Below are positions 47,001-59,151 of a DNA stretch of 64,000 nucleotides, piece after piece. The stretch spans positions 25,341,769 through 25,405,768 of the forward strand of contig NC_135505.1 in the NCBI RefSeq assembly GCF_052857255.1. The letters are read 5' to 3'. A program made the translations under genes and the position numbers. A model generated the notes under the pieces. The model had not been told where the DNA came from. It did not search any database and saw nothing but the letters and a program-made list of their open reading frames with translations. The DNA comes from Amblyomma americanum. Taxonomy: Eukaryota; Arthropoda; Arachnida; Ixodida; Ixodidae. Positions within the stretch are counted from its first letter, which is position 1; each line of letters begins with the position of its first letter.

Positions 47001-50000
47001 CTATGATGGTAAGTTGATGCCGTCCAGAGTTTATAAGCGGGGAGCATCGCAAGGCCTGCAGGAGTGCAGCCGGAAGGTGGAAATGCGCAGCTGCAGCCGA
47101 ATCCACGTGTGCCGACCGTTTCGCAGATGACGCGGCGGTGGGCGGGAGTTGATTTCGACTAGTGGGCGGTAATCTGCATAAGAATAAGCGATGACTTAGA
47201 CGTTGAACACTTAGCTGTCGCCAATGCTGCTATGATGGCCCGTTGATGCCGTCCCGAGTTTATAAGCGGGGAGCACCGGAAGGTCTGCATGACTGCAGCC
47301 GGAATGTGGTAATGCGCAGCTGCAGCAGAATTCACGTGTGCCGACCGTTTCGCGGATGATGCGGCGGTGGGCGAGAGTTGATTTCGACTGGTGGGCGATA
47401 ATCTGCACAAGAATAAGCGATGATTTAGACGTTGAACACTTCGTTGTCGCCACTGCCGCTATGATGGTACGTTGATGCCGTCCCGGGTTTATAAGCAGGG
47501 AGCACCGGAAGGCCTGAAGGAGTGCAGCCGGAAGCTGGGAGTGCGCAGCTGCAGAAGAATCCACGTGTGCCGACCATTTCGCGGATGATGCGGCGGTGGG
47601 CGGGAGTTGATTTCGACTGGTGGGCTATATTCTGCACAAGAATAAGCGATGATTTAGACGTTGAACACTTCGCTGTCGCCACTGCCGCGATGACGGTCCG
47701 TTGATGCCGTCCCAGGTTTATAAGTGGGGAGCACCAGAAGGCCTGCAGGAGTGCAAGCGAAAGGTGAGAATGCGCAGCTGCAGCAGAATCCACGTATGCC
47801 GACCGTTTCGCAGATGATGCGGTGGTGGGCGGGACTTGATTTCGACTGGTGGGCGATAATCTGCACAAGAATAAGCGATGATTTAGACGTTGAACACTTC
47901 GCTGTCGCCACTGCCGCTATGATGGTCCGTAGATGCCGTCCCGGGTTCATAACCAGGGAGCACCGGAAGGCCTGAAGGAGTGCAGCCGGAAGGAGGGAGT
48001 GCGCAGTTGCAGCAGAATCCACGTGTGCCGACCATTTCGCGGGATGATGTGGCGGTGGGAGGGAGTTGATTTCGACTGGTGGCCGATAATCTGCACAAGA
48101 ATAAGCGATGATTTAGACATTGAACACTTCGCTGTCGCCTCTGCCGCGATGACGGTCCGTTGATGGAGTCCCGGGTTTATAAGCGGGGAGCACCAGAAGG
48201 CCTGCAGGAGTGCAAGCGGAAGGTGAGAATGCGCAGCTGCAGCAGAATCCACGTGTGTCGACCGTTTCGCGGATGATGAGGCGGTGGGCGGGAGTTGATT
48301 TCGACTCGTTGGCGATAATCTGCACAAGAATAAGCGATGATTTAGACGTTGAACACTTCGCTGTCGCCACTGCCGCTATGATGGTCGGTTAATGCCGTCC
48401 CGGGTTTATAAGCAGGGAGCACCGGATGGCCTGAAGGAGTGCAGCCGGAAGGTGGGAGTGCGCAGCTGCAGCAAAACCCACATGTGCCGACCATTTCGCG
48501 GATGATGCGGCGGCAGTTGATTTCGACTGGTGGGCGATAATCTGCACAAGAATAAGCGATGATTTAGACGTTGAACACTTCGCTGTCGCCACTGCCGCTA
48601 TGATGGTCGGTTAATGCCGTCCCGGGTTTATAAGCAGGGAGCACCGGAAGGCCTGAAGGAGTGCAGCCGGAAGCTGGGAGTGCGCAGCTGCAGAAGAATC
48701 CACGTGTGCCGACCATTTCGCGGATGATGCGGCGGTGGGCGGGAGTTGATTTCGACTGGTGGGCTATATTCTGCACAAGAATAAGCGATGATTTAGACGT
48801 TGAACACTTCGCTGTCGCCACTGCCGCGATGACGGTCCGTTGATGCCGTCCCAGGTTTATAAGTGGGGAGCACCAGAAGGCCTGCAGGAGTGCAAGCGAA
48901 AGGTGAGAATGCGCAGCTGCAGCAGAATCCACGTATGCCGACCGTTTCGCAGATGATGCGGTGGTGGGCGGGACTTGATTTCGACTGGTGGGCGATAATC
49001 TGCACAAGAATAAGCGATGATTTAGACGTTGAACACTTCGCTGTCGCCACTGCCGCTATGATGGTCCGTAGATGCCGTCCCGGGTTCATAACCAGGGAGC
49101 ACCGGAAGGCCTGAAGGAGTGCAGCCGGAAGGAGGGAGTGCGCAGTTGCAGCAGAATCCACGTGTGCCGACCATTTCGCGGGATGATGTGGCGGTGGGAG
49201 GGAGTTGATTTCGACTGGTGGCCGATAATCTGCACAAGAATAAGCGATGATTTAGACATTGAACACTTCGCTGTCGCCTCTGCCGCGATGACGGTCCGTT
49301 GATGGAGTCCCGGGTTTATAAGCGGGGAGCACCAGAAGGCCTGCAGGAGTGCAAGCGGAAGGTGAGAATGCGCAGCTGCAGCAGAATCCACGTGTGTCGA
49401 CCGTTTCGCGGATGATGAGGCGGTGGGCGGGAGTTGATTTCGACTCGTTGGCGATAATCTGCACAAGAATAAGCGATGATTTAGACGTTGAACACTTCGC
49501 TGTCGCCACTGCCGCTATGATGGTCGGTTAATGCCGTCCCGGGTTTATAAGCAGGGAGCACCGGATGGCCTGAAGGAGTGCAGCCGGAAGGTGGGAGTGC
49601 GCAGCTGCAGCAAAACCCACATGTGCCGACCATTTCGCGGATGATGCGGCGGCAGTTGATTTCGACTGGTGGGCGATAATCTGCACAAGAATAAGCGATG
49701 ATTTAGACGTTGAACACTTCGCTGTCGCCACTGCCGCTATGATGGTCGGTTAATGCCGTCCCGGGTTTATAAGCAGGGAGCACCGGATGGCCTGAAGGAG
49801 TGCAGCGGGAAGGTGGGAGTGCGCAGCTGCAGCAAAACCCACATGTGCCGACCATTTCGCGGATGATGCGGCGGCAGTTGATTTCGACTGGTGGGCGATA
49901 CTCTGCACAAGAATAAGCGATGATTTAGACGTTGAACACTTCGCTGTCGCCACTGCCGCTATGATGGTCCGTTGATGCCGTCCCGGGTTTATAAGCAGGG

Positions 50001-52027
50001 AGCACCGGATGGCCTGAAGGAGTGCAGCCGGAAGGTGGGAGTGCGCAGCTGCCGCAGAATCCACGTGTGCCGTCCATTTCGCGGATGATGCGGCGCTGGG
50101 CGGGAGTTGATTTCCACTGGTGGGCGATAATCTTCACAAGAATAAGCGATGATTTAGACGTTGAACACTTCGCTGTCGCCACTGCCGCTATGATGGTCCG
50201 TTGATGCCGCCCCGAGTTTATAAGCGGGGAGCACCGGAAGGCCTGCAGGACTGCAGCCGGAATGTGGGAATGCGCAGCTGCAGCAGAATTCACGTGTGCC
50301 GACCGTTTCGCGGATGATGCGGCGGTGGGCGGGAGTTGATTTCGACTGGTGGGCGATAATCTGCACAAGAATAAGCGATGATTAGGACGTTGAACACTTT
50401 GCTGTCGCCAATGCTGCTATGATGGTCCGTTGATGCCGTCCCGAGTTTATAAGCGGGGAGCACCGGAAGGCCTGCAGGACTGCAGCCGGAATGTGGGAAT
50501 GCGCAGCTGCAGCAGAATCCACGTGTGCCGACCGTTTCGCGGATGATGCGGCTGTGGGCGAGAGTTGATTTCGACTGGTGGGCGATAATCTGCACAAGAA
50601 TAAGCGATGATTTAAACGTTGAACACTTCGTTGTCGCCACTGCCGCTATGATGGTACGTTGATGCCGTCCCGAGTTTATAAGCGGGGAGCACAGGAAGTC
50701 CTGAAGGAGTGCAGCCGGAAGTTGGGAATGCGCAGCTGCAGCAGAATCCACGTATGCCGACCGTTTCGCAGATGATGCGGCGGTTTGCGGGAGTTGATTT
50801 CGACTGGTGGGCGATAATCTGCACAAGAATAAGCGATGATTTAGACATTGAACACTTCGTTGTCGCCACTGCCGCTATGATGGTCCGTTGATGCCGTCCC
50901 GGGTTTATAAGCGGGGAGCACCAGAAGGCCTGAAGGAGTGCAAGCGGAAGGTGAGAATGCGCAGCTGCAGCAGAATCCACGTGTGTCGACCGTTTCGCGG
51001 ATGATGCGGCGGTGGGCGGGAGTTGATTTCGACTGGTTGGCGATAATCTGCACAAGAATAAGCGATGATTTAGACGTTGAACACTTCGTTGTCGCCAATG
51101 CTGCTATGATGGTCCGTTGATGCCGTCCCGAGTTTATAAGCAGGGAGCACAGGAACTCCTGAAGGAGTGCAGCCGGAAGTTGGGAATGCGCAGCTGCAGT
51201 AGAATCCACGTATGCCGACCGTTTCGCAGATGATGCGGCGGTGGGCGGGAGTTGATTTCGACTGGTGGGCGATAATCTGCACAAGAATAAGCGATGATTT
51301 AGACGTTGAACACTTTGCTGTCGCCACTGCCGCGATGACGGTCCGTTGATGCCGTCCCGAGTTTATAAGCGGGGAGCACCAGAAGGCCTGCAGGAGTGCA
51401 AGAGGAAGGTGAGAATGCGCAGCTGCAGCAGAATCCACGTGTGCCGACCGTTTCGCTGATGATGCGGCGGTGGGCGGGAGTTGATTTGGACTGGTTGGCG
51501 ATAATATGCACAAGAATAAGCGATGATTTAGACGTTGAACACTTTGCTGTCGCCAATGCTGCTATGATGGTCTGTTGATGCCGTCCAGAGTTTATAAGCG
51601 GGGAGTATCGGAAGGCCTGCAGGAGTGCAGCCGGAAGGTGGAAATGCGCAGCTGCAGCCGAATCCACGTGTGCCGACCGTTTCGCGGATGACGCGGCGGT
51701 GGGCGGGAGTTGATTTCGACTGGTGGGCGGTAATCTGCATAAGAATAAGCGATGACTTAGACGTTGAACACTTAGCTGTAGCCCATGCTGCTATGATGGT
51801 CCGTTGATGCCGTCCCCAGTTTATAAGCGGGGAGCACCGGAAGGCCTGCAGGAGTGCAGCCGGAAGGTGGGAGTGCGCAGCTGCAGCAGAATCCACGTGT
51901 GCCGACCGTTTCGCGGATGACGCGGCGGTGGGCGGGAGTTGATTTCGACTGGTGGGCGGTAATGTGCTCAAGAATAAGCGATAATTTAGACGTTGAACAC
52001 TTCGCTATCGCCACTGCTGCAATGATC
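41013..52027. repeat. 11 kb satellite array, about 48 monomers of 229 bp
   Basis: Monomers repeat with a 229 bp period; reference points include CACAAGAATAAGCGATGATT, GTTTATAAGC, CGCAGCTGCAGCAG and CGGATGATGCGGCGGTGGGC. Most differ at only a few percent of positions; a few have short deletions (about 25 bp near 42720, 9-10 bp near 48513, 49652 and 49880). Each carries an almost constant CACGTG or CACGTATG box and a TTTATAAG motif. It begins after a G-rich repeat and ends before a hAT element. Open frames of 60-147 codons exist on both strands but shift frame in each monomer (229 = 3x76+1), so they are not genes, and no transcript can be inferred. Confidence 0.97.
47481..49758. repeat. Higher-order duplication in the satellite: two 1139 bp units
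   Basis: A block of five monomers at about 47481-48619 is repeated at 48620-49758 with no difference that I could find, while neighbouring monomers differ from each other. Shared private variants include GGGCTATATTCTGC, GGTTCATAACCAGGG, a GCGGGATGATGTGGCGG insertion and the AAAACCCACATGTGCC monomer. The last monomer type occurs a third time at about 49785-49900. Confidence 0.88.
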
Positions 52028-52699
52028 AGTTCACTTTGTGATTAATCTGCATTTTGTTTTCAGCAAAAGCTAGGCTTTAAGGAAAGGTTTAATGCACTGA
52101 AGACGAACAAGAATGCAGAAAAGACGACAAAGCTCAGACGTCGATCCTCCTGAAGCTAGGCTTTGTATGCATCACTAAGTTTAATCCCGTGAGGTAAAGC
52201 ATGGTTGTATCCAAATCATTCTTTTTAAATTCAAGCATCAGACTGCAGTAATCGATATGCACGGTACACTATAAATATGCATTAGATATATGCAATACTT
52301 AAGGCAATATAAATACCAAAAAATGCGCTAGAATACAGATGAATATTACCAATTTTTAATTACAAAAAACATTATTTGAAAATAATTTCGTTAAAGGTAA
52401 GACAAGCAAAGACGACACCCAATAAACGTAGCACTATCGAAAACAACAAAATTACTGTTCTTTATAAGCACGCTAGATATGACAAGAAAAACAAACAAGA
52501 GACGAACAGCGAAGATTTGCATATGTTCAATTACACTGCTCGGCGTTTCATTCGCAACGTAGATGCTGGGAGGCGACACAACGAACTTATTGGAACTATT
52601 CATGTATGGCGCAAACAGTCCTCTTTTAAAATGGCATTTTCCGCGCCTTCGTTTTGGCGAAATCAGATATAGTCTGTTCGAAGGATAGATCGCGGAGGA
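52028..52699. other. AT-rich stretch between satellite and hAT
   Basis: Probably the 3' part of the hAT element, but no terminal inverted repeat was recognised. A stretch with AAGACGAACAAGAATGCAGA near 52100 resembles hairpin-arm sequence, without a partner. Confidence 0.35.
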
Positions 52700-55222
52700 G
52701 GTCACTTTCAATGGATATGATAACCAGGAAGTTCACCTTGTCGTAAAGGGAGCTCGAACGAAGGCGATTTTTTTATCACCGGCAACTTGGAAAGCGATCG
52801 TTCGGTCTCACAGTTTGCTACGGGTATGATTAAGTACGTTCGCAAAGCAATAGAAAGGTACGGAAAAACATCAATAAGCTTTCTTTCGTGCAGCAACTTC
52901 ATTATTCCCAAGGGACTCGTTTCCTGGCACACAAAGTTGTGCAGGAAGTTTGCAAACTGAACGATTGAAGTGCAAAATGCTGGCTACAAATCCTTTTTGC
53001 AGGTTTTCACCAACTTCTCAGCCTTCTATTCCAGAGAGGCTTCACTGCCAACTTCTGTCAGCAATTTTGAGAATCCGAACCTTTCGCAGAGTTCTGTGTA
53101 GGCAGCCTTTCGCACTCGCCAAGCAGAGCCTAGGCTGTCAAGTACATCATTGTAGGTCTCTACGATAAACTTTTTTATACCTTGTAGCGCACTATCACTT
53201 TTTCTCTCACGGTGCTCACTCAAAACGAAGCGTTTGCCCTCATCCTGATAACATTGATTGGTACTTAGCGTGCGTGCTCTCTCTACGAAGGTATCAAAGA
53301 GAGGTTGCAAAGAATTAACAAAGCCTTCTAGAGAGCTCAGCAGGTATACAGCAGTTGAAATGTCTAGGCCTGGCTTCTAAAGTGCTACGCTTGTTTTGTC
53401 AAAGCACTTCAAGATTTCACTCCAGAAAATCGCCATGAATGCAGTCTCTAGTTTCGTCATTTTCTTGAAGAGAGAGTGCGCTTCGTTCCTAGTGTCACCG
53501 TTTTCTTCCTCGTTCTTTGATACAGCTTCAAGGCAACACAAGACTGCATTGAATTTTTTTCAGAATGTCCTTACATGATTCAGCGTGTCTTGACCACCTG
53601 GTCTCACAGACACTTTTCAATGCAAGCTGCTTGCCAGTTCCGGCCATGCTGTCCAAAAGATACCTCCATCGCTTAGGTGAGGCAGCAAAGAACACATACA
53701 GTCTCTGAATTACAGTGAAAAATTTGACAGCCTCAAGGCAACTGTCAACGCTACACGCGCCAACTAAGTTCAGTGAATGACCAGCACACGGGACGTAGAC
53801 TGGCGATTCGTTCGAGTGTTTGATTTGAACTTGCAGTCCTTTGTATTTTACTGACATATTATCGCATTGCCATGAGCTTGGCCCCTACAATCATCAATTG
53901 AGATGCCATTCGTCGTCAAGAGGGACATCTCGCTATCAAAAGGATACAAGTCGGTATGCGATTCTATTGGAACAATTCCAAGAAAGCGTTCGTACACTTT
54001 GCGATTTAAATAGTATCGTACAACTGACAGCTGATCAACGTCAGTGAGGTCTGGAATCGAACCAACAATTAAATAGAGGTATTTTGCGCGTTTCACTTCG
54101 TCAACGAGACGTTCCTTGACAGCCTTTGCCATATGCTCGATAAATTCATCACAAATGGTTTTTGACAGATACGATTTTTCCTTTTCCTTTGCTCCCGTAG
54201 CGTTTGATGTGCTCCTCTAGAAAGGAATCAAACTTGGCAATGGCCTCAAGCACTCCCATAAAATTGCCATTTCTCGGTGAACCAAAAATCTCCTCACTGC
54301 CCCCAAACGCTAGGGTGCGCTCAGCTAGAAGCTCAACTACAACGACTAAGCGCTTCAACACCTCTGTCCAGTAAGCGGTCTCAGTGACAAGATGCTTAAC
54401 TAGCTCCTTGTCAATTGTGCTGCAAGAGTTAGAGCGGGCGAGCCATGCTGCCACGCAGTTCCGGTGCTCGACGATATTTTCATGTGCGCAAACCTTTTCT
54501 TCTGCTTTTTCTCCAATCAGAAAAGCAGTGCGTGGTGAAAGCACTGGGGTTGCTTGAAATCGAAAATAGTTTCACATGAAACAGTAAACGGAACCTTTGG
54601 ACTCCGAGTACATTAAGCAGTGTCGCTCGTGCGCCTTACCATTTACAGCCTTTCGCACGAAAAATAAGGTGACATGGCGTTTCTGGGTTTTGTATTGCCT
54701 TTCGGAAAACGGAAAATTTTCTGCGCGATTTTTAAAATACAATGGCCCTTTCTCAAGGCATACACTCCAAGACCTGTCAGTAATAACGTCCGGCCACTTA
54801 GCAGGGTCACTTCGGAGAATCTCGCAACGAACCTCTTGCTGCGGGGGTGTCTGTACTTCTCTGTTGCCGCAACGAGAAGCCGTCTCATTCGTCCTCTCGA
54901 GGCACCTTTTGTGGTGGGAACATGATTATTTGAAGCCATACTAACAGGAAACAAGTGAATCGGTTCTTGGAGTGTTGTTTCCTGGCGCTCGTCAGTAGAA
55001 GGAGGCTTATCTGGGAGGTTTGGCACCTGTTGATCAGCAGTAGTAGAAATCTGGCGTGGCGGACCAGACACCTGGAGCTCTGTGGCAGGGGCCCGGCCGA
55101 GTAGCACAGACGTTGCTGACTCAGGAACACTTTGTCATCTTTGGTAGCTTCTATTCACGCTCTTCTCTTTCTAACTTCCCCTTTCGTTTAGACGCACCAC
55201 TTTGAGGCTTCCGACCAAGCAT
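52700..55222 (-). pseudogene. hAT transposase, DUF4371/ZMYM1-like type
   Basis: Starts with ATG 55222 (MLGRKPQSGASKRKGK), then a TTF-type zinc finger: DPAKWPDVITD, KRHVTLFF, ERHCLMYSES and VYCFM followed by TGA where the last Cys is expected (near 54580). Downstream blocks: EHRNCVAAWLARSNS (54450), IPDLTDVDQLSVVRYYLNRK (54030), ISIDDCRGQAHGNA (53880), SPVYVPCAGHSLNLVGACS (53790), LALKSVCETRWSRHAES (53600) and the C-terminal dimerisation helix PVANCETERSLSKL (52790). Several frameshifts separate the blocks. The order matches this transposase family. The terminal repeats were not found. Confidence 0.8.
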
Positions 55223-56160
55223 TTTCGCATGAATAGATGCTAATTGTTCACTGCACCGGGCACTTCGTCAGTCCGACGCGACCGCAGGTGTCCAACGGTG
55301 GCCGCCCCGATGACTGGCGCACGCTGCCTCGATGGTCTGTGGCTGGCCGAGAGTTGTGAGTCCCCCGGGAGCTCCTCAGCGGGCGGGCTTATGCAAGCTT
55401 AACCGGCGGCTCGGGGCTGAATCGCAGCCCGCGATCAACTTCCTTTCATAGACCCGCGCCGCGTCTGTCTGTTACTAACGCCAAAGCAGGCGTTCACATA
55501 CGCATAGAGTTCCTTGCACAAATTCCCTCCTTCTCCGTACAAACTCATTTATTCTCCCGTTCTGGTCTCGTCTTCCTATTGGCTAGGAGCAATCGTCTGT
55601 TCTGGGAGGTTCTCGATTTTTCTTTCGCCCCGTCGACGCCGAGCGCGAGAACGAAGGGGAGAAGGCGACTCCTAGCGCGGGCGAAGTTACGCGTCCTCCG
55701 TCGACTCTGAGTCACCTTTTTCTACTTCTTTCTGGAAAGTTCGGCGGCCAGTCTGACCTACTTTTTTCCGTCGAGCGCGTGCGAGGGTGCGCAGCCACTA
55801 GGCAGGAATGTGCACTGGAGACAGGTCTTTGTGTCCAGCTCTCTAACTTCCTTCTTCACTCCTCCACAACCCTAGCCCGAAGAGTGAGCATTCCATGACC
55901 CACGGCACGCGGACAAAAGCACGCGAGACGTCTTCTTTCCTTTCCTGCCTAGACTCTGCCATCAGACTCATCATCATCTGCTATCGGACTCATCCTCCCC
56001 CGCCCAAATTACCATCACGGTAAAGAAAAGTCGAATGGGAGGCACTGTTGGGTACTGCAGCACATCCTTTCTATGAGAAGGACAGCGGCGGAACTATTTG
56101 AGAAGTGGAGGGTGGCGTGGTGGTGACGAGGGGCAAGGGAGATTTAGGTCCTCATCCCAC
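55223..56160. other. GC-rich stretch, no gene recognised
   Basis: Contains a CCTATTGGCT (CCAAT-type) box near 55575, many CG dinucleotides and a CATCATCATC run near 55970. Could be the 5' part of the hAT or an old LTR; neither can be shown. Confidence 0.35.
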
Positions 56161-56164
56161 ATTG

Positions 56165-56325
56165 CATGTTTTAGATCTTTGGTTATAGGCGCGAAAACAG
56201 ACACAATACAAGGTAGAAAGACGGGACGAAGCGCCTTGTGTTGTGTCTGTTTTCGGGTCTATAACCAAAGATGTACAGTTAACAACTTGCCCAGCAAGAC
56301 GCTCTTTTAAGATAGATGTTTTACG
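56165..56325. mobile_element. Solo hairpin end of the second PLE family
   Basis: Left arm ATCTTTGGTTATAGGCGCGA, AAACAGACACAATACAAGG (56176-56215) and right arm CCTTGTGTTGTGTCTGTTTT, CGGGTCTATAACCAAAGAT (56236-56274) flank a loop of about 20 bp. The sequence then continues GTACAGTTAACAACTTGCCC and AGACGCTCTTTTAAGA. Both arms and this continuation match the left end of the PLE at 23590-23680 (reverse complement), so this is the same element without its coding part. Confidence 0.78.
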
Positions 56326-57446
56326 TCTTTCCCCCTTGACCCTCCTCTCCAGACAGCACTGGACAAGCGGACTGACAGGAATCCACGAAAACTCTTCCAA
56401 ACAAATGCACCTGGCTTCGTATGAAAGAGGGCCCCGCCGGGGTGGCGGGGGATTCCTGTTTTTGCAGCTCGACAAGCTCTCCCCAAATGACCAGGTTAAA
56501 CGCATGCTGTTACATTAGGCGGGGGGCCCCGTCCGCTCGTTCTGGTTTTCTCGCTTCATACATGTCGCTCGAAGTTCCATTGCCCATGGTTCCATATAGT
56601 AAGCAGGTTTGAATAAATGGGCCCCATTCTACTGTCCGAGGTAAGGCCGTGGGCTGCAGCCCCCTTGGCCCCCCCCCCCTCTAATCCAGCGCTGTCTCCT
56701 ATTCAAAAATGCAGTCGTCAAAATTGGCGGACGAGGAGGCTTTGCGCATGCGCGGAACGTTACTTGGAAGGTGGTCCATTCCAGTGGCTATATATAACGA
56801 AGCGCTTGGGAAGGGCCTTGGGAGTCGACCTTTAGGGAGCTTGGCGGAAGCTTGCACCACGATCAAGAAAGGCCGGCGCCGTTCGTCAACCTCCGTGGAC
56901 AGTTCCAGCCTTTTGGGGGGCTTATTCGGCTATGTACCCCTCTGTCTGCGCTTACATTATTATTATGGTTGAGTATGCCTGTTTACTCTTGCTCCTTTTG
57001 AAATAGAAAATTCGTTAGACATGCAGGTTAAATGCAAGTACTGACAGCGCTGCAGGTCATCATTAACCACTGCGGTGGACTAGTATGGAACAGAGAACCC
57101 ATGGTGCTTGTTTTCTTTATTGCCATTGCTCCGTCTTATTTCCAGCCACATATATTCTTTGTAAAAATACGATTCATTATTCAGCAACATTGTTTTGCAG
57201 TGCGTGCAAATAACATAAGGTATGCTTATCCGCAACTGGAAATATTGAGCTCAGATATCCCGTGTAAAAACCCCTGACAGTCCACATGAAATGGTTCGTG
57301 TTTGAGCCGTGTGGTGGGGGAATTGAAGCAATCTGAGCAATGTGAAGAAGACCTCGCCCTCACAGTTTATTTTGGTCTTTGGAGATGTTAAAGTTTCATT
57401 TTAAGGCTCCGATGTAAACCATATAGTCAGATGACTATTAACCACA
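56326..57446. other. No supported gene
   Basis: Short frames only. Contains C-rich runs (56450, 56670). An open plus frame near 56709-56972 encodes a basic, serine-rich stretch with no recognised domain. Confidence 0.35.
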
Positions 57447-57600
57447 GCTGAACGTTACGACGAAACAGCGCTGACGGACGGGACGGAAGAGGAGACAGAC
57501 ACCAGACACCAGCGCATGTGTCTGTCTCCTCTTCCGTCCCGTCCGTCAGCGCTGTTTCGTCGTACCGTTCACCATGAACCAACCAGCCCGAATCAGCCCT
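57447..57600 (-). mobile_element. Short hairpin element, copy 3
   Basis: Arms ACGACGAAACAGCGCTGACG, GACGGGACGGAAGAGGAGAC and the reverse complement from 57511 to 57565 enclose a short loop with CACCAGACACCAGCGC. The shared end reads, on the minus strand, GGGCTGGTTGGTTCATGG (57577-57594). The target duplication is uncertain (possibly CCATAT). Confidence 0.7.
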
Positions 57601-58039
57601 CTCCATATGAAACCTTATTTGCCATACAATAAATTTCCAGAATGAAACAAAAGCACAGTTCGCATTGAAAATGTGATTAGTCGATTTCCAGGGGACAAAT
57701 GCTAACTGCTCAAACTGGTTTCCATTTGGTTACAGCTGATCGATCCAACATCTTTGGGCTCCGCAGCCTAACACCATAGCTAGCGAAACCACCGAGTAGG
57801 GACATGAAAATGCAATGTTATCTCATACGTCATAATCAGGTACCCTCAATGCACATACTACCATATGCCACCGCGATAAACTTTTTCAGTTAACATGCAG
57901 CACTGCATCGGTGCCCACGTTGTGCCGGCACATCTGCGTATCAAATCCGGCAAATGCAATCAGCAGCTGTGACGCTGTGACCAAGTGATGGTTCACGAAG
58001 ACAGCTCGCCGAAAACCGCGCCGTCGGCTGCAAAGCTAG
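57601..58039. other. Upstream part of a hAT remnant, no domain recognised
   Basis: No conserved transposase block found; stops in all frames. Confidence 0.3.
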
Positions 58040-59151
58040 AGTGGGCCGGTACCGCTTCCTCCCTGCACAGGACGCGAGTCAGCTGTGGAGAGTGGATCAA
58101 GGCCAAATACCTTACTGCCGCTTTGCCCGACGCGATGGACCGTTAGAGTCAAGTCGATGCAAAGATTCGTTGAGAAATACGCCAGAGTCCAAGAGACACT
58201 CAAGGAGCTCTTGCAGACACCAGGTTCAGTGACCGAAAGCAGCAAGGCTATTTTTAGAGGTTACGATCGGCTTTTGCAAAAATTTGAAGCCTGGTTAGGT
58301 ATTGACATTTCCGTAGCCTTCTTTGGGCCTTGTGAAGAATTAGCAAGGGCTCTCCAGACCTCAACATATTGCGCCGCAGGTGCAAAAAAGGCAGCAGAGG
58401 GTCTCTGCGAGGCGATCTCCCAGTTTCGCCCTCAAACTCCGTTTGAAAGGCTGTGGCAGCTCACGAGCACAGCAGCAGTGCGCCTAGGCCTGAAGGAACC
58501 TCGTATGTCACTGCCGACAAAACCTCCTGCGAGGTATGAGACGACTGATAGACCTGTCCAGCCAGTTGCACTTGACGTTAAGGCCGCGCTGCGCAAGGAG
58601 TATTTCGCTACTGCCAACCGAATCATAAGTGAAACAAAACAGCGTTTTGAGCAGCCGGGCATGGAACCGCTCGTAAAACTATAAGACATCTTAAACAGTG
58701 CCGCTGGAGGTAGTAGTTATACAGCAGATGAAGTAGAGGCGGCTTTGGGAGTGCATGCAGTTGATTTTGACTTGTGCAGACTCTCGGCGCAGTTTATGCT
58801 ATTATCAACTCTTCCAAGCGGTGCTGATTCTACCACAGCCCTGGGCATTTTGGAGATCCTACAAAGAGAATCGCAAAATATTCGTGAGTTGATGGTTCGG
58901 GTCGTGAGGTATGTTCAGCTTCTGTTTTCCATACAAGCGTCTGTCGCTTCTGGGTAACGCACTTTTAGTGCTCTGCGCAGAATCAAAACGTATTTGCGCA
59001 ACCGAACGACTCAAAAGAGGTTATCGCATCTTTTTGATTTTGCATATGCACAAAGAAAGAACGGCGCCCCTAAGTTTAGACGACGTCACCAGGGAGTTTG
59101 TGAGCAGAACAGCGGAGCGAGCAGCAACCTTTGGTCCCGCCTAAGCACCTA
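58040..59151 (+). pseudogene. hAT transposase C-terminal half, DUF4371/ZMYM1-like type, two in-frame TAA
   Basis: A single frame runs from the stop at 58037 to the TAG at 59149-59151, broken only by TAA at 58682-58684 and 58955-58957. Conserved blocks: LLPLCPTRWTVRVKSMQRFV (58100-58165), KAIFRGYDRLLQKFEAWL, FFGPCEELARALQTSTYCA, RFEQPGMEPLVKL, and the dimerisation region RTFSALRRIKTYLRNRTT (58958-59011). In relatives the positions of both TAA codons are usually Glu, so each may be a GAA-to-TAA change. The N-terminal zinc finger and catalytic start are missing. AATAAA at 59312 could be its polyadenylation signal. It belongs to a different subfamily from the hAT at 52700-55222. Confidence 0.82.

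Noticed and set aside
41013..52027. rDNA intergenic spacer
   Set aside because: The promoter-like repeats invite this idea, but no 18S, 5.8S or 28S sequence is present in the window and both flanks are transposons.
41037..52045. Dozens of open frames of 60-278 codons on both strands in the satellite
   Set aside because: They repeat with the 229 bp period, which is not a multiple of three, so the frame changes in each monomer. They exist because the unit lacks stops, and there is no start, domain or splice pattern.
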